A stretch of 64,000 nucleotides of DNA from Ruminococcus sp. (GTDB lineage Bacteria; Bacillota; Clostridia; Oscillospirales; Ruminococcaceae). Shown here piece by piece: positions 51,236 through 59,383 of the stretch. The notes beneath the pieces were generated by a model. It had not been told where the DNA came from and ran no database searches. It saw only the letters and a list, made by a program, of their open reading frames with translations. The position numbers and the translations under genes were made by a program. Each line of letters begins with the position of its first letter. The first letter of the stretch is position 1. The stretch is from positions 1 to 64,000 of the forward strand of contig JAFUTK010000002.1 in NCBI GenBank assembly GCA_017471405.1, in the 5' to 3' direction.

Positions 51236-54084
51236 AATACACAAAGATAATCGCCGCAGTGCTGGCAATACTTCTCTCCGCCGGCGCTACCGGGCTCTAT
51301 GCAAAGGGCCAGGAGACAAACTCCGAGCCCGCATCCCAGACAAGGACAGCAGAGAACACTTCCTACACCCGCGTAGCTGAGGACGGCCCCGCAGTAAAGG
51401 ACGAGACGGTTTACGTCCTCTACTCCAATGGCAATGAGGTAAAGAACATCATCGTCAGCGACTGGCTGAAAAACACACAGGCGCTTGAAAGCCTTTCGGA
51501 CGTATCCGAGCTTCGCGATATCGAGAACGTCAAGGGCTACGAGGAATTCACCCAGAACGGCACCGGCATTGACTGGGCCGCTGCTGGCAAGGATATCTAC
51601 TATCAGGGCACTACCGACAAGGAGCTGCCGGTGAGCGTTAAGATCACCTATCTGCTGGACGGCAAGGAGATGTCCGCCGAGGAGATCGCCGGCAAGAGCG
51701 GCAAGGTAACTATCCGCTACACCTACACCAACAATTTAAAGAGCAACCAGACCGTTGACGGCAAGGATTACGAGGTTTGCGTTCCCTTCCTGATGGCAAG
51801 CGGCACTATCCTCAACTCAGACAAATTCTCCAATGTTGAGGTCTCCAACGGAAAGATAGTTTCCGACGGCAAGAGGCTCATCGTCATCGGCGTGGCTCTT
51901 CCGGGCATCAGCGAGAGTCTTGGCATCGACTGGAGCAAGTACGACTTCTCCATTCCCGAGACCGTTGAGATAACCGCCGACGTTGTGGACTTTGAAAGCT
52001 CAACCTCTATGACGGTGGCTACAAACCAGTTCTTCTCGGAGCTTGACCTTGACGACGTTGACAAGGCTGACGAGCTTAAGGAAAAGCTCAAGGAGATGAC
52101 AGACGCCGCCCAGCAGCTCTGCGACGGCACCTCCGAGCTCTATGAGGGCATCAAGACCCTGAACACAGGAGCATCTCAGCTGGCAGACGGCGCTTCGGAT
52201 GCAAAGGACGGCGCTTCACAGCTGGCAAGCGGCAGCCGCGACCTCTCCGACGGAGCATATCAGCTGGCAGACGGCACTAAGACTGCATACAACGGCTCAA
52301 AGGATATCACCGAAGGCCTGACCTCCGCAAAGGCAGGCTCCGCAGAGATAGTCAACGGCCTTGCCTCCGCTAAGGACGGCTCCTCCCAGCTGGCAGGAGC
52401 GGCCCCCGCACTTAAGGACGGCATAGGACAGCTCTCCGACGGCGCTTCGCAGCTGGCAGACGGCTCCAAGCAGGTATCTGACAATATGGCGCTGCTCTCC
52501 GGCGGAGCCTCGCAGCTTAACGCCGGCGCAAAGGAGCTGGCCTCCGGCACCGCACAGGCTAAGGAGGGCTCGGCACAGCTGGCAGCGGGCATCTCCTCCG
52601 CTAAAGAGGGAACAGCCCAGCTGGCAGGAGCAGCCCCCGCACTTAAGAGCGGCATAGGGGAGCTTTCCACCGGCAGCCAGTCTCTGGCAGACGGTGCAGC
52701 ACAGCTTTCCGGAGGACTTTCTCAGCTGGACGAGGGCGCAAAGACCCTCAACACCAAGACCGGCGAGCTCTCAGATGGAGCCGCAGCTGCAAAGGCAGGC
52801 TCGGCACAGCTTTCAAGCGGTGCTTCTGATCTTGCCGACGGTGCCGCGACACTCTCACAGAATATGGGAGCCCTCACTCAGGGCATTGCTTCCCTTGATG
52901 CAGGCTTAGATCAGGCTGCCGCAGCTCTTACACAGACCGCAGGCGCTGACAGTCAGGTGCTTTCTACCTTAAATCAGCTCATCGCCGCCGAGACCGATGC
53001 CACTAAGAAAGCCACATTGCAGGCTCTTGCCGGCGCTTTGCAGCAGTCCATAGCAGGGCAGCAGCAGGTAGCCGCCAATATGAGCGGCGAGGGTGCCCTT
53101 AAAGCGGGCGTTGCAGGCCTTTCTGCAGGTGCACAGGCTGCAGCGGCGGGTGCTCAGGGCATCTCCGCAGGCGCTCAGAACGTCAAGAACGGTGCGGCTT
53201 CACTTGACACCGCTCTGGCAGCTATCTCCGGCGGAGCCGCACAGCTGGCAGAGGCCACAGGGACTCTCTCCGGCTCGGTAACGCAGCTCTCGCAGGGCGC
53301 AGCCTCGCTGAATACAGGTGCCTCGGCACTTAACGTCGGCATCGGCTCTCTGGCAGAGAAGAGCGGCGCACTCATCAGCGGCATCACAGCTTTAGATGAC
53401 GGAATGGCTCAGCTGATACAGGGCTCAGGAGCTCTTGACACCGCTCTGGGACAGATAGATGCGGGGGCTGCAAAGCTCGCAGAGTCCACCGGAACTCTTT
53501 CCACCTCCAGCGCACAGCTGGCAGCGGGAGCAAAGAGCGTTTCGGACGGTGCCGCAAGGCTCAATACCGGCATAAGCGAGCTGGCAGGCAAGAGCGGCGC
53601 ACTCATCAGCGGCATCACAGCCCTTGATGACGGCATCGGCAAGCTGGCAAACGGCGCAGGACAGCTGGACGGCGGTTTAACTCAGCTCAAGGACGGCAGC
53701 GGCAGCCTTACAGAGGGCCTGAACACCATAATGACCTCCACTGACACCCTTGCAGACGGCGCCAAGAAGATAGCCGACGGCAACGGCGACCTCTACAACG
53801 GTCTGACTCAGCTCAAGGACGGCGCCGACAAGCTCTCTGACGGTGCTTCGCAGCTTGAAGAGGGCGCAAAGACCCTGAACGACGGTATGAATCAGTTCAA
53901 GGAGGAGGCCATCGACAAGCTGGCAGACATCATCGAGAACGATGTTGAGGAGGGTCTGGCTCGCTTCAAGGCTATGACACAGGCCTCCCGCTCCTACGCA
54001 AGCTTCTCCGGCAAGTCGGAGGAAATGAACGGCAACGTGAAGTTCATCTTCACCACCGACGGAGTTGAGAAAAAAGCCAACTGA
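51232..54084 (+). CDS. Secreted xxxLxxG heptad-repeat protein partnered with MMPL
   Basis: A 950-residue exported protein. Signal peptide or anchor at about 1-24, a folded N-terminal domain to about 280, then some 600 residues of seven-residue repeats of the form xxxLxxG (LADGASQL, LSDGAAQL and relatives) that predict a very long amphipathic helix or coil. The same repeat occurs in YhgE/Pip-type phage-infection proteins. The C terminus is hydrophilic without a membrane segment. ATGA overlap with the MMPL gene suggests a periplasm-like extension or scaffold for the transporter. Alanine-, glycine- and serine-rich; nearly identical internal repeats occur around 53340 and 53590. Confidence 0.85.
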   Translation: MKYTKIIAAVLAILLSAGATGLYAKGQETNSEPASQTRTAENTSYTRVAEDGPAVKDETVYVLYSNGNEVKNIIVSDWLKNTQALESLSDVSELRDIENVKGYEEFTQNGTGIDWAAAGKDIYYQGTTDKELPVSVKITYLLDGKEMSAEEIAGKSGKVTIRYTYTNNLKSNQTVDGKDYEVCVPFLMASGTILNSDKFSNVEVSNGKIVSDGKRLIVIGVALPGISESLGIDWSKYDFSIPETVEITADVVDFESSTSMTVATNQFFSELDLDDVDKADELKEKLKEMTDAAQQLCDGTSELYEGIKTLNTGASQLADGASDAKDGASQLASGSRDLSDGAYQLADGTKTAYNGSKDITEGLTSAKAGSAEIVNGLASAKDGSSQLAGAAPALKDGIGQLSDGASQLADGSKQVSDNMALLSGGASQLNAGAKELASGTAQAKEGSAQLAAGISSAKEGTAQLAGAAPALKSGIGELSTGSQSLADGAAQLSGGLSQLDEGAKTLNTKTGELSDGAAAAKAGSAQLSSGASDLADGAATLSQNMGALTQGIASLDAGLDQAAAALTQTAGADSQVLSTLNQLIAAETDATKKATLQALAGALQQSIAGQQQVAANMSGEGALKAGVAGLSAGAQAAAAGAQGISAGAQNVKNGAASLDTALAAISGGAAQLAEATGTLSGSVTQLSQGAASLNTGASALNVGIGSLAEKSGALISGITALDDGMAQLIQGSGALDTALGQIDAGAAKLAESTGTLSTSSAQLAAGAKSVSDGAARLNTGISELAGKSGALISGITALDDGIGKLANGAGQLDGGLTQLKDGSGSLTEGLNTIMTSTDTLADGAKKIADGNGDLYNGLTQLKDGADKLSDGASQLEEGAKTLNDGMNQFKEEAIDKLADIIENDVEEGLARFKAMTQASRSYASFSGKSEEMNGNVKFIFTTDGVEKKAN

Positions 54085-54101
54085 TCTCTCCCTATATAGA
54101 T

Positions 54102-54137
54102 AAAGAAAGACCTCCGCTGCGGCGGGGGCCTTTCTTA
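54102..54137 (+). terminator. Intrinsic terminator after the MMPL operon
   Basis: AAGAAAG and CCTCCGC pair with GGCGGGGGC and CTTTCTT around a TGC loop. Confidence 0.75.
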
Positions 54138-54142
54138 TTGCG

Positions 54143-54171
54143 TTGACATTTTGGGACGGCTGTGATAAAAT
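54143..54171 (+). promoter_or_regulatory. Promoter of the MBL-rlmH operon
   Basis: TTGACA at 54143-54148 and TAAAAT at 54166-54171, spacer 17, with an extended TG one base before the -10. Confidence 0.75.
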
Positions 54172-54207
54172 AAGATACAGCATATTACATAGGATCGAGG
54201 AAACATA

Positions 54208-54993
54208 ATGGCAAGATTTTATCCGCTGTTTTCGTCCAGCAGCGGCAACTGCTCCTTCGTCGGGGACGAGCAGGGAGGCATACTCATAGATGCGGGAGTG
54301 TCCTGCAAGAAGATAGCCGACGCGCTGATGTATAACGGCATCGAGCCTCAGGCGGTAAGGGCAGTGTTCGTTACCCACACCCACTCCGACCACATCAAGG
54401 GGCTGCGGGTATTTCTGAAAAAGTACGGCTGTGCTTTGTTCGCGCAGGAGCAGAATATCAGGGAGATGTTTGATAACGGCATCATTGAACCGGACGTTCA
54501 GGCCATACCCTTGGAGCAGGGCAGTGCCGACATCGGCGGGCTGCATATCACCCACTTCGAGACCAGCCACGACTGCCCCGCCAGCTGCGGCTTCACTGTG
54601 GATTTTGAGGACGGCAAGCGTGCCGCCAGCTGCACAGATTTAGGCGTCGTCACCGACACTGTGCGCTCTGCCCTTAAGGGCTGCGATATGGTGCTGCTGG
54701 AGTCCAACTACGACGAGGATATGTTAAAATACGGCAGCTACGCCTATCCCTTAAAGCAGCGGATACTTTCCGACCACGGGCACCTATCCAACAACGATTG
54801 CGCCTCTCTCCTGCGGGAGCTTATGGAGGGCGGCACCCGCCGTTTCGTGCTGGGGCACCTCTCCCGAGAGAATAACCGCCCCGAGCTGGCAAAGCGCTGC
54901 GCACTGGGCGGGCTCCGGGGCTATCAGGAGCGTCTCGATTTCACTCTTGACATAGCGGCTCCCGAAAACTACACAAGGACGGTGATCTTCTGA
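54208..54993 (+). CDS. Metallo-beta-lactamase-fold hydrolase (WalJ/YycJ-like)
   Basis: A 261-residue MBL-fold protein. FSSSSGNCSFVGDEQGGILI opens the fold, and the metal motif VTHTHSDHIKGL provides the HxHxDH ligands; SCTDLGVVT and LESNYDEDML are typical of the YycJ/WalJ group, which are DNA exonucleases linked to genome maintenance. Next to rlmH, as walJ-like genes commonly are in Firmicutes. AGGATCGAGGA precedes ATG 54208. Confidence 0.9.
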   Translation: MARFYPLFSSSSGNCSFVGDEQGGILIDAGVSCKKIADALMYNGIEPQAVRAVFVTHTHSDHIKGLRVFLKKYGCALFAQEQNIREMFDNGIIEPDVQAIPLEQGSADIGGLHITHFETSHDCPASCGFTVDFEDGKRAASCTDLGVVTDTVRSALKGCDMVLLESNYDEDMLKYGSYAYPLKQRILSDHGHLSNNDCASLLRELMEGGTRRFVLGHLSRENNRPELAKRCALGGLRGYQERLDFTLDIAAPENYTRTVIF

Positions 54994-55475
54994 TACACAT
55001 AAGGCTCATAACCGTCGGCAAGCTCAAGGAGGCCTACTGGCGGGACGCCTGTGCTGAATACATCAAGCGTCTGGGCGCCGACTGCAAATGCGAGGTCACA
55101 GAGCTTCCAGAGAGCCGTCTGGGGGACGCTCCCTCCGATAAGGAGATATGCAGTGCCCTCTCTCAGGAGGCCAAGGCTATGGAGGGATATCTCTCCGCCA
55201 AGGGCAGCTACAACATTGCTATGTGCATCGAGGGCAGACAGCTCACCAGCGTTGAGCTGTCCGAAAAGCTGAACGCTGTCGCCGTCGGGGGATATTCCAC
55301 TGTGAACTTCGTCATCGGTTCATCTTTTGGTATAGCGGAGGAGGTCAAGCAGCGCTGTGACCTGAGGCTTTCAATGTCAAAGCTCACCTTCCCCCATCAG
55401 CTCGCCAGAGTGATGCTTTTAGAGCAGATATACCGCGCCTTTATGATATCAAAGAATACAAGATATCACAAATGA
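54990..55475 (+). CDS. rlmH: 23S rRNA (pseudouridine-1915 N3) methyltransferase RlmH, CTG start
   Basis: A SPOUT methyltransferase modifying pseudouridine 1915 of 23S rRNA. The frame continues upstream of the first ATG (55179), and its translation IHIRLITVGKLKEAYW is the conserved RlmH N terminus. The only start that fits is CTG 54990, overlapping the TGA of the previous gene as C-TGA; this gives 161 residues, the family length (about 159). The C-terminal VIGSSFGIAEEV and HQLARVMLLEQIYRA knot region and final RYHK are intact. Beginning at ATG 55179 would remove about 63 conserved residues. Confidence 0.88.
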   Translation: MIHIRLITVGKLKEAYWRDACAEYIKRLGADCKCEVTELPESRLGDAPSDKEICSALSQEAKAMEGYLSAKGSYNIAMCIEGRQLTSVELSEKLNAVAVGGYSTVNFVIGSSFGIAEEVKQRCDLRLSMSKLTFPHQLARVMLLEQIYRAFMISKNTRYHK

Positions 55476-55500
55476 CCGCCCATGCCGGGCGGCCGTTTTT
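55474..55500 (+). terminator. Intrinsic terminator overlapping the rlmH end
   Basis: CCGCCC-ATGCC-GGGCGG (55476-55492), then CCGTTTTT. It starts within the stop codon. Confidence 0.7.
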
Positions 55501-55515
55501 GATGCCTTGATGCTG

Positions 55516-56436
55516 TCACATCAGCTTGGTGCAGAGGGCGGTGACAATGGGGAGTGTTACTCCGGAGAGGACTGTGGTGACGGCGAAGAATTCGGAGCAG
55601 CGCTCGGGCTTCTTACCGAACAGGACGGCGAACATTGTGCCTGTGGTAGCTACGGGGCAGGCGCAGGCGATAGTGACCACCATAATGACGAGGCTGGGGG
55701 CGGGGAGCAGCCTCATTATCCCGAAGCAGAGCAGGGGCATTATCAGCAGCTTCATAGCGCAGACAAGATAGAGGCCGGGGTTTTTCAGTGCCTTGACAAA
55801 GCTGGTCTGGGAGGCGGTGGCTCCGGCTATGAGCATAGCCATAGGGGTGTTGAGGGCTGTGATATACTCCAGTGAAGCCGCAGGTATCTCCGGCAGGCGG
55901 AGCTTGGTCAGATAGCATATCAGCCCGACAAACACCGCAATTACTGAGGGATTGCGCAGCGCCTTTACAAACGAAGAAAAATCCCGCTGTCCCTTCATTA
56001 TCATATAGCCGTGGGTCCAGACGAGGAAGTTGAAAAGTGTCACATAGGCGGTCAGATATAGCACACCCACAGCGCCGTAAATTCCGTTGACAAGGGGGAT
56101 GCCGATAAAGCCGCAGTTTGAATAGACGCAGGCGAAACGCTCAAGGTCAAAATCCTCGCGGGTCTTGCGCACCAGAATGGTGCTGACAGCTATCATCACT
56201 GCAAAGGATATGGCCGACAGCAGGAAGGCCCACAGCAGTCCTCCCAGCAGCTCCGGGGAGTACTCCGACTGATAGGACATAAATATCAGCAGCGGGTTGA
56301 CGATATGCAGCTCAATGGTGGAGAGCTGCTTGGTGCCGTCCTTTGTGATGAGCCCTTTCAGGCCGCAGCCCAGCCCCACCGCGAGAATTATGAACATTAT
56401 AAGTATCTGTTTGGCGATTATTATCCCGTTTTCCAG
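55516..56436 (-). CDS. AEC-family (auxin efflux carrier-like) permease
   Basis: A permease of about 306 residues with ten predicted membrane segments in two repeats of five. YSNCGFIGIPLVNGIYG and PSLVIMVVTIACACPVATT are characteristic of AEC permeases, which export malate or other carboxylates. No ATG suits the conserved start IIIAKQILIMFIILAVG; AAAGGAG lies 10 bases before a CTG at 56436, taken here as start. The open frame continues upstream only through a terminator hairpin. An alternative start is ATA just downstream. Confidence 0.8.
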   Translation of the reverse strand: MENGIIIAKQILIMFIILAVGLGCGLKGLITKDGTKQLSTIELHIVNPLLIFMSYQSEYSPELLGGLLWAFLLSAISFAVMIAVSTILVRKTREDFDLERFACVYSNCGFIGIPLVNGIYGAVGVLYLTAYVTLFNFLVWTHGYMIMKGQRDFSSFVKALRNPSVIAVFVGLICYLTKLRLPEIPAASLEYITALNTPMAMLIAGATASQTSFVKALKNPGLYLVCAMKLLIMPLLCFGIMRLLPAPSLVIMVVTIACACPVATTGTMFAVLFGKKPERCSEFFAVTTVLSGVTLPIVTALCTKLM

Positions 56437-56462
56437 AGGGACACATCTCCTTTCGGCAGGAT

Positions 56463-56502
56463 AAAAGGCAGCCTCCGTCTGCAAGCGGAGGCCGCCTTTT
56501 TT
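56463..56502 (-). terminator. Intrinsic terminator after the transglutaminase lipoprotein gene
   Basis: AAAAGGCAGCCTCCG (56463-56477) pairs with CGGAGGCCGCCTTTT (56486-56500), one mismatch. T tracts on both strands, so it can act in both directions. Confidence 0.8.
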
Positions 56503-56511
56503 AGTTGTTTG

Positions 56512-57744
56512 TCAGTATGAGAGTATGACGGTCAGCGTAAGCGCGCTGTCGTTCTTCGATACCGAGTAGGTGTCGGAGCGGAAGGCTCCGCCGGCAGCAT
56601 AGGCGGCAGATGCAAGAATATCGAAGATGCGGGTGTTGCCGTCAGCATCGCCCTCAAACTCCCGGGAGTATACGCTGTCGTAGATATCCTTGTCGGAGCA
56701 CATTACCTGAACGTACTTTTCTCCCAGAAATACCTTCTGTCCGATAGCCGCCAGCAGGATATCGTCCGCCTTGGAGACATCGTCGATATAGAGCCCGGAG
56801 TAGCGGAAGAAGTTGTACTTCTCGCCCTCGGCGGCGGGGTACTTCATCAGGTCGTTATCCTCGAAGGTGTGGTCAATGAGTATCTTGCTGTCGGTAACGC
56901 AGAGGTAGTCGTGCCTTACAAAGTCGGCGCCTATGTTGGAGACCGGGTCGTCCCAAGTGACGTCTACGTTATACCATTCTCCGTCCAGACGCACCTTGTT
57001 CCACATATGGGGCGTTCCGCCGTCCTCATTGGTGATGCCGAACACAGGGATGCAGTCTATGCCCGCCCGCTGGCAGAGCAGCAGGAAGGCCTTTGAATAC
57101 CCCTCGCAGACGGCTTCGCCCTCTACAAGACAGCCGTAGGCGGTGTAAGGGCTCTCTGCCTTGTCGGTGTAAACACACTTACGCACTAAAGCATCGTGAA
57201 AGCTGCACAGCTTGGATAAATCGTCCAGCTCGGCGGCAGCGCCGACGATGATATCGGCGGCGGTGATAAGCTCTGAGGTCATCTGCTCCTGCTGGGTCTT
57301 GCCGTAGGTCAGGTCAAGAGTGCAGGTCTTTATCTTTCCGTCGAGCCCGACGGTATAGGAAAACTCGTTGTTTACAGATGCCAGCTCCGGGGTGCAGGAA
57401 ACAATAAGCGTCACCAGATCCGAGAGAGAGGCCTCTGTCAGACCGAGGCCGTCAAGGTCGGTGGAGCGCTCGCCTGCCTGAGCGCTGTTGATGATAGCCT
57501 TGCAGGCGGTGCGGGTATTTTCATCGGCAGAGCGCAGATAGTAGTCTGTGGCAAAGTTCAGGGATATATCCTTAACCCTTTCGGCTATATCGACTTTAGC
57601 GGGGGCTTCAGCGCTGCTGCTCTCTGAGGAGCCCTGTGAGAACAGCCCATGAAGCACATCTGCTCCGGAGCTGTCGCTGCTGTCCGCACAGCCGCAAAGG
57701 GAGAGCCCCATAACAGCTGCCGTTATAAAAGCCAGTTTCTTCAT
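56512..57744 (-). CDS. Lipoprotein with transglutaminase-like domain
   Basis: A 410-residue surface lipoprotein. Lipobox LCGC (Cys19), a Ser-rich linker to about 48, a helical region, then a transglutaminase/cysteine-protease-like core with Cys213 in GEAVCEGYSKAF, His246 in TPHMWNKV and Asp261 in WYNVDVTWDD. The core resembles that of the dockerin protein at 29495. The start is ATG 57744 with AAGGAG upstream, overlapping the preceding gene stop as ATGA, so it is coupled to the CNNM/CorC-type gene. Confidence 0.85.
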   Translation of the reverse strand: MKKLAFITAAVMGLSLCGCADSSDSSGADVLHGLFSQGSSESSSAEAPAKVDIAERVKDISLNFATDYYLRSADENTRTACKAIINSAQAGERSTDLDGLGLTEASLSDLVTLIVSCTPELASVNNEFSYTVGLDGKIKTCTLDLTYGKTQQEQMTSELITAADIIVGAAAELDDLSKLCSFHDALVRKCVYTDKAESPYTAYGCLVEGEAVCEGYSKAFLLLCQRAGIDCIPVFGITNEDGGTPHMWNKVRLDGEWYNVDVTWDDPVSNIGADFVRHDYLCVTDSKILIDHTFEDNDLMKYPAAEGEKYNFFRYSGLYIDDVSKADDILLAAIGQKVFLGEKYVQVMCSDKDIYDSVYSREFEGDADGNTRIFDILASAAYAAGGAFRSDTYSVSKNDSALTLTVILSY

Positions 57745-59057
57745 TGTGTCTCCTTCTCTTCCTTGTCGATGACCGCCCGGAGCTTTTCTATTGCTTTGCC
57801 CTCTACGCGGATCACCGTAAACTCTATGTTTCTCCACCTTACCGACGGGCGCTCGTCCTGCTCGGGGATATATCCCAGCAGCTCTACCACAAATCCGCCG
57901 ATGGTGTCATGTATGCAGTTCTCGGGAGTCTCCTGCCCCAGCTCCTCCATCACCTCGTCCAGAGCGGCCTGTCCCGAGATATCAAAGGTGTTGGGGGTTA
58001 TCTCCTGAATGTCGGGAGTCTCGTTGTCGTATTCGTCCTGAATGGAGCCGACTATTGCCTCCAGCAGGTCCTCCATAGTAACTATGCCCGCAGTGCCGCC
58101 GTATTCATCGACCACCACAGCCATCTGGGTCTTTCCGGCGGTGAAGTCCTTTAACAGGTCGTCGCAGCGGGTGTTCTCGGGAACGTATTTTATCTCGCGG
58201 ATAAGCTCCTTGATGGGTTCCTCCTGCGAGCCACCACCGATGACCAGCCCCAGCAGATCCTTGGCATATACCGCTCCGCAGATGCTGTCGATGCTGCCGT
58301 CATAGACAGGGAGCCTTGAAAAGCCCTCCTCCAGCACGACCCTTGCGGCCTCGCCCACAGTCGCCTCCTGCGAAACAGCGGAAACGTCGGTGCGGTGGGT
58401 CATTATCTCGTGTACCTCAAGGTCGTCAAACTCGAAGATGTTGGAGATCATCTCCGCCTGTGCTTCCTCGATGCCGCCGGTCTCATTGACGGCGTCCACC
58501 ATCATCATTATCTCCTCTTCGGTGACGGTGTCCTCCAGGTCGGAGCGCTTTACTCCGCAAAGCCTGAGCACGATGCCTGAAAGGAAGGTGACAGCCAGCT
58601 CCAGCGGCATTATCAGCTTCAGCGCAAGGCTGTAGAATATACAGCTTGAATATGCAAAGCCGGAGCCCAGCTTACCGGAGGTGCAGAGCTTTTTCGGAAA
58701 GACTATCCCCAGCCAGCAGAAACACAGCGCGGTGATTATGAGAACTATCAACAGCGCCAGCAGCTTCATGGGTACAGTGCCGCCCATAGCCTTAGCCAGC
58801 GGACGGTAAAACCACACCACCGACACCGCCGAGAGCGCCATCGCCACCAGTATGCGCAGTATCAGCCCGGAGGTTACAAGGCGGGAGGGCTCGGAGAGCA
58901 GCCGCTCTAAGGTTCTGCCGCGGCGTCCCTTTTTGAAGAGCCGTTCAGCCTCGCTGTCCTTGAGCTCGGTCACCGAGTTCTCGCAAGCGGTGAAATAGCC
59001 GGAAATAAGAATTATCAGCAAACAGATAATGACACCCAGCCACGGGACATCGTCCAT
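57741..59057 (-). CDS. CNNM/CorC (hemolysin C)-type transporter-like protein
   Basis: A 438-residue membrane protein: DUF21/CNNM domain with about four membrane segments (residues about 5-190), a tandem CBS pair (about 205-330; EIMTHRTDVSAVSQ, RLPVYDGSID, MAVVVDEYGGTAGIVTMEDL) and a C-terminal CorC_HlyC domain (about 345-432). Relatives export Mg2+ or Co2+; the old hemolysin label is not functional evidence. AGGAGCTGACTGACAA-type site precedes the ATG. First gene of a two-gene operon. Confidence 0.92.
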   Translation of the reverse strand: MDDVPWLGVIICLLIILISGYFTACENSVTELKDSEAERLFKKGRRGRTLERLLSEPSRLVTSGLILRILVAMALSAVSVVWFYRPLAKAMGGTVPMKLLALLIVLIITALCFCWLGIVFPKKLCTSGKLGSGFAYSSCIFYSLALKLIMPLELAVTFLSGIVLRLCGVKRSDLEDTVTEEEIMMMVDAVNETGGIEEAQAEMISNIFEFDDLEVHEIMTHRTDVSAVSQEATVGEAARVVLEEGFSRLPVYDGSIDSICGAVYAKDLLGLVIGGGSQEEPIKELIREIKYVPENTRCDDLLKDFTAGKTQMAVVVDEYGGTAGIVTMEDLLEAIVGSIQDEYDNETPDIQEITPNTFDISGQAALDEVMEELGQETPENCIHDTIGGFVVELLGYIPEQDERPSVRWRNIEFTVIRVEGKAIEKLRAVIDKEEKETQ

Positions 59058-59383
59058 TTGTCAGTCAGCTCCTTTATTATTTTAATTCCGAATTTGCTTT
59101 AAATACACGGGTTCACTATAATTTTACACTAATTAAACATTCGTGTCAATAGTATTAATTAACAGAACAAAATGCCAATCTCCGGAAATTATTATTTACT
59201 GTTTTGAAAAATTGTTGATTATAGTCATAATTCGGGCACTCCTATTAGTTAATACTGACAGAAAATCATAGAAAAGTTTGTTAAATCCTACATAGAAAAA
59301 TCAGCGCCGTTCTGATATAATTATATAGGATATACCCTTGTACAGTTAAGGACCAGTTTTTACTTTTGAGAGGACAGATCGCT
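59058..59383. promoter_or_regulatory. AT-rich divergent intergenic region
   Basis: 326 bases without a gene. On the plus strand TGATATAAT (TATAAT at 59316-59321, upstream TG) is an extended -10 with a weak TAGAAA at 59293-59298; it should drive the adaptor-permease operon. The rest is AT-rich with short TTAATTAA-like palindromes near 59155 and no recognised operator. Confidence 0.5.

Noticed and set aside
51768..53642. Several minus-strand open frames of 70-136 codons opposite the heptad-repeat gene
   Set aside because: They arise from the GC-rich, repetitive codons of the plus-strand gene and encode low-complexity sequence.
52130..54000. The internal repeats of the heptad-repeat gene as a CRISPR-like array
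   Set aside because: Repeats are degenerate, in-frame and coding; no fixed-length spacers and no cas genes.
57741..59057. A haemolysin/virulence role for the CBS-domain protein
   Set aside because: The domain set is that of CNNM/CorC ion transport proteins; the hemolysin name is historical.
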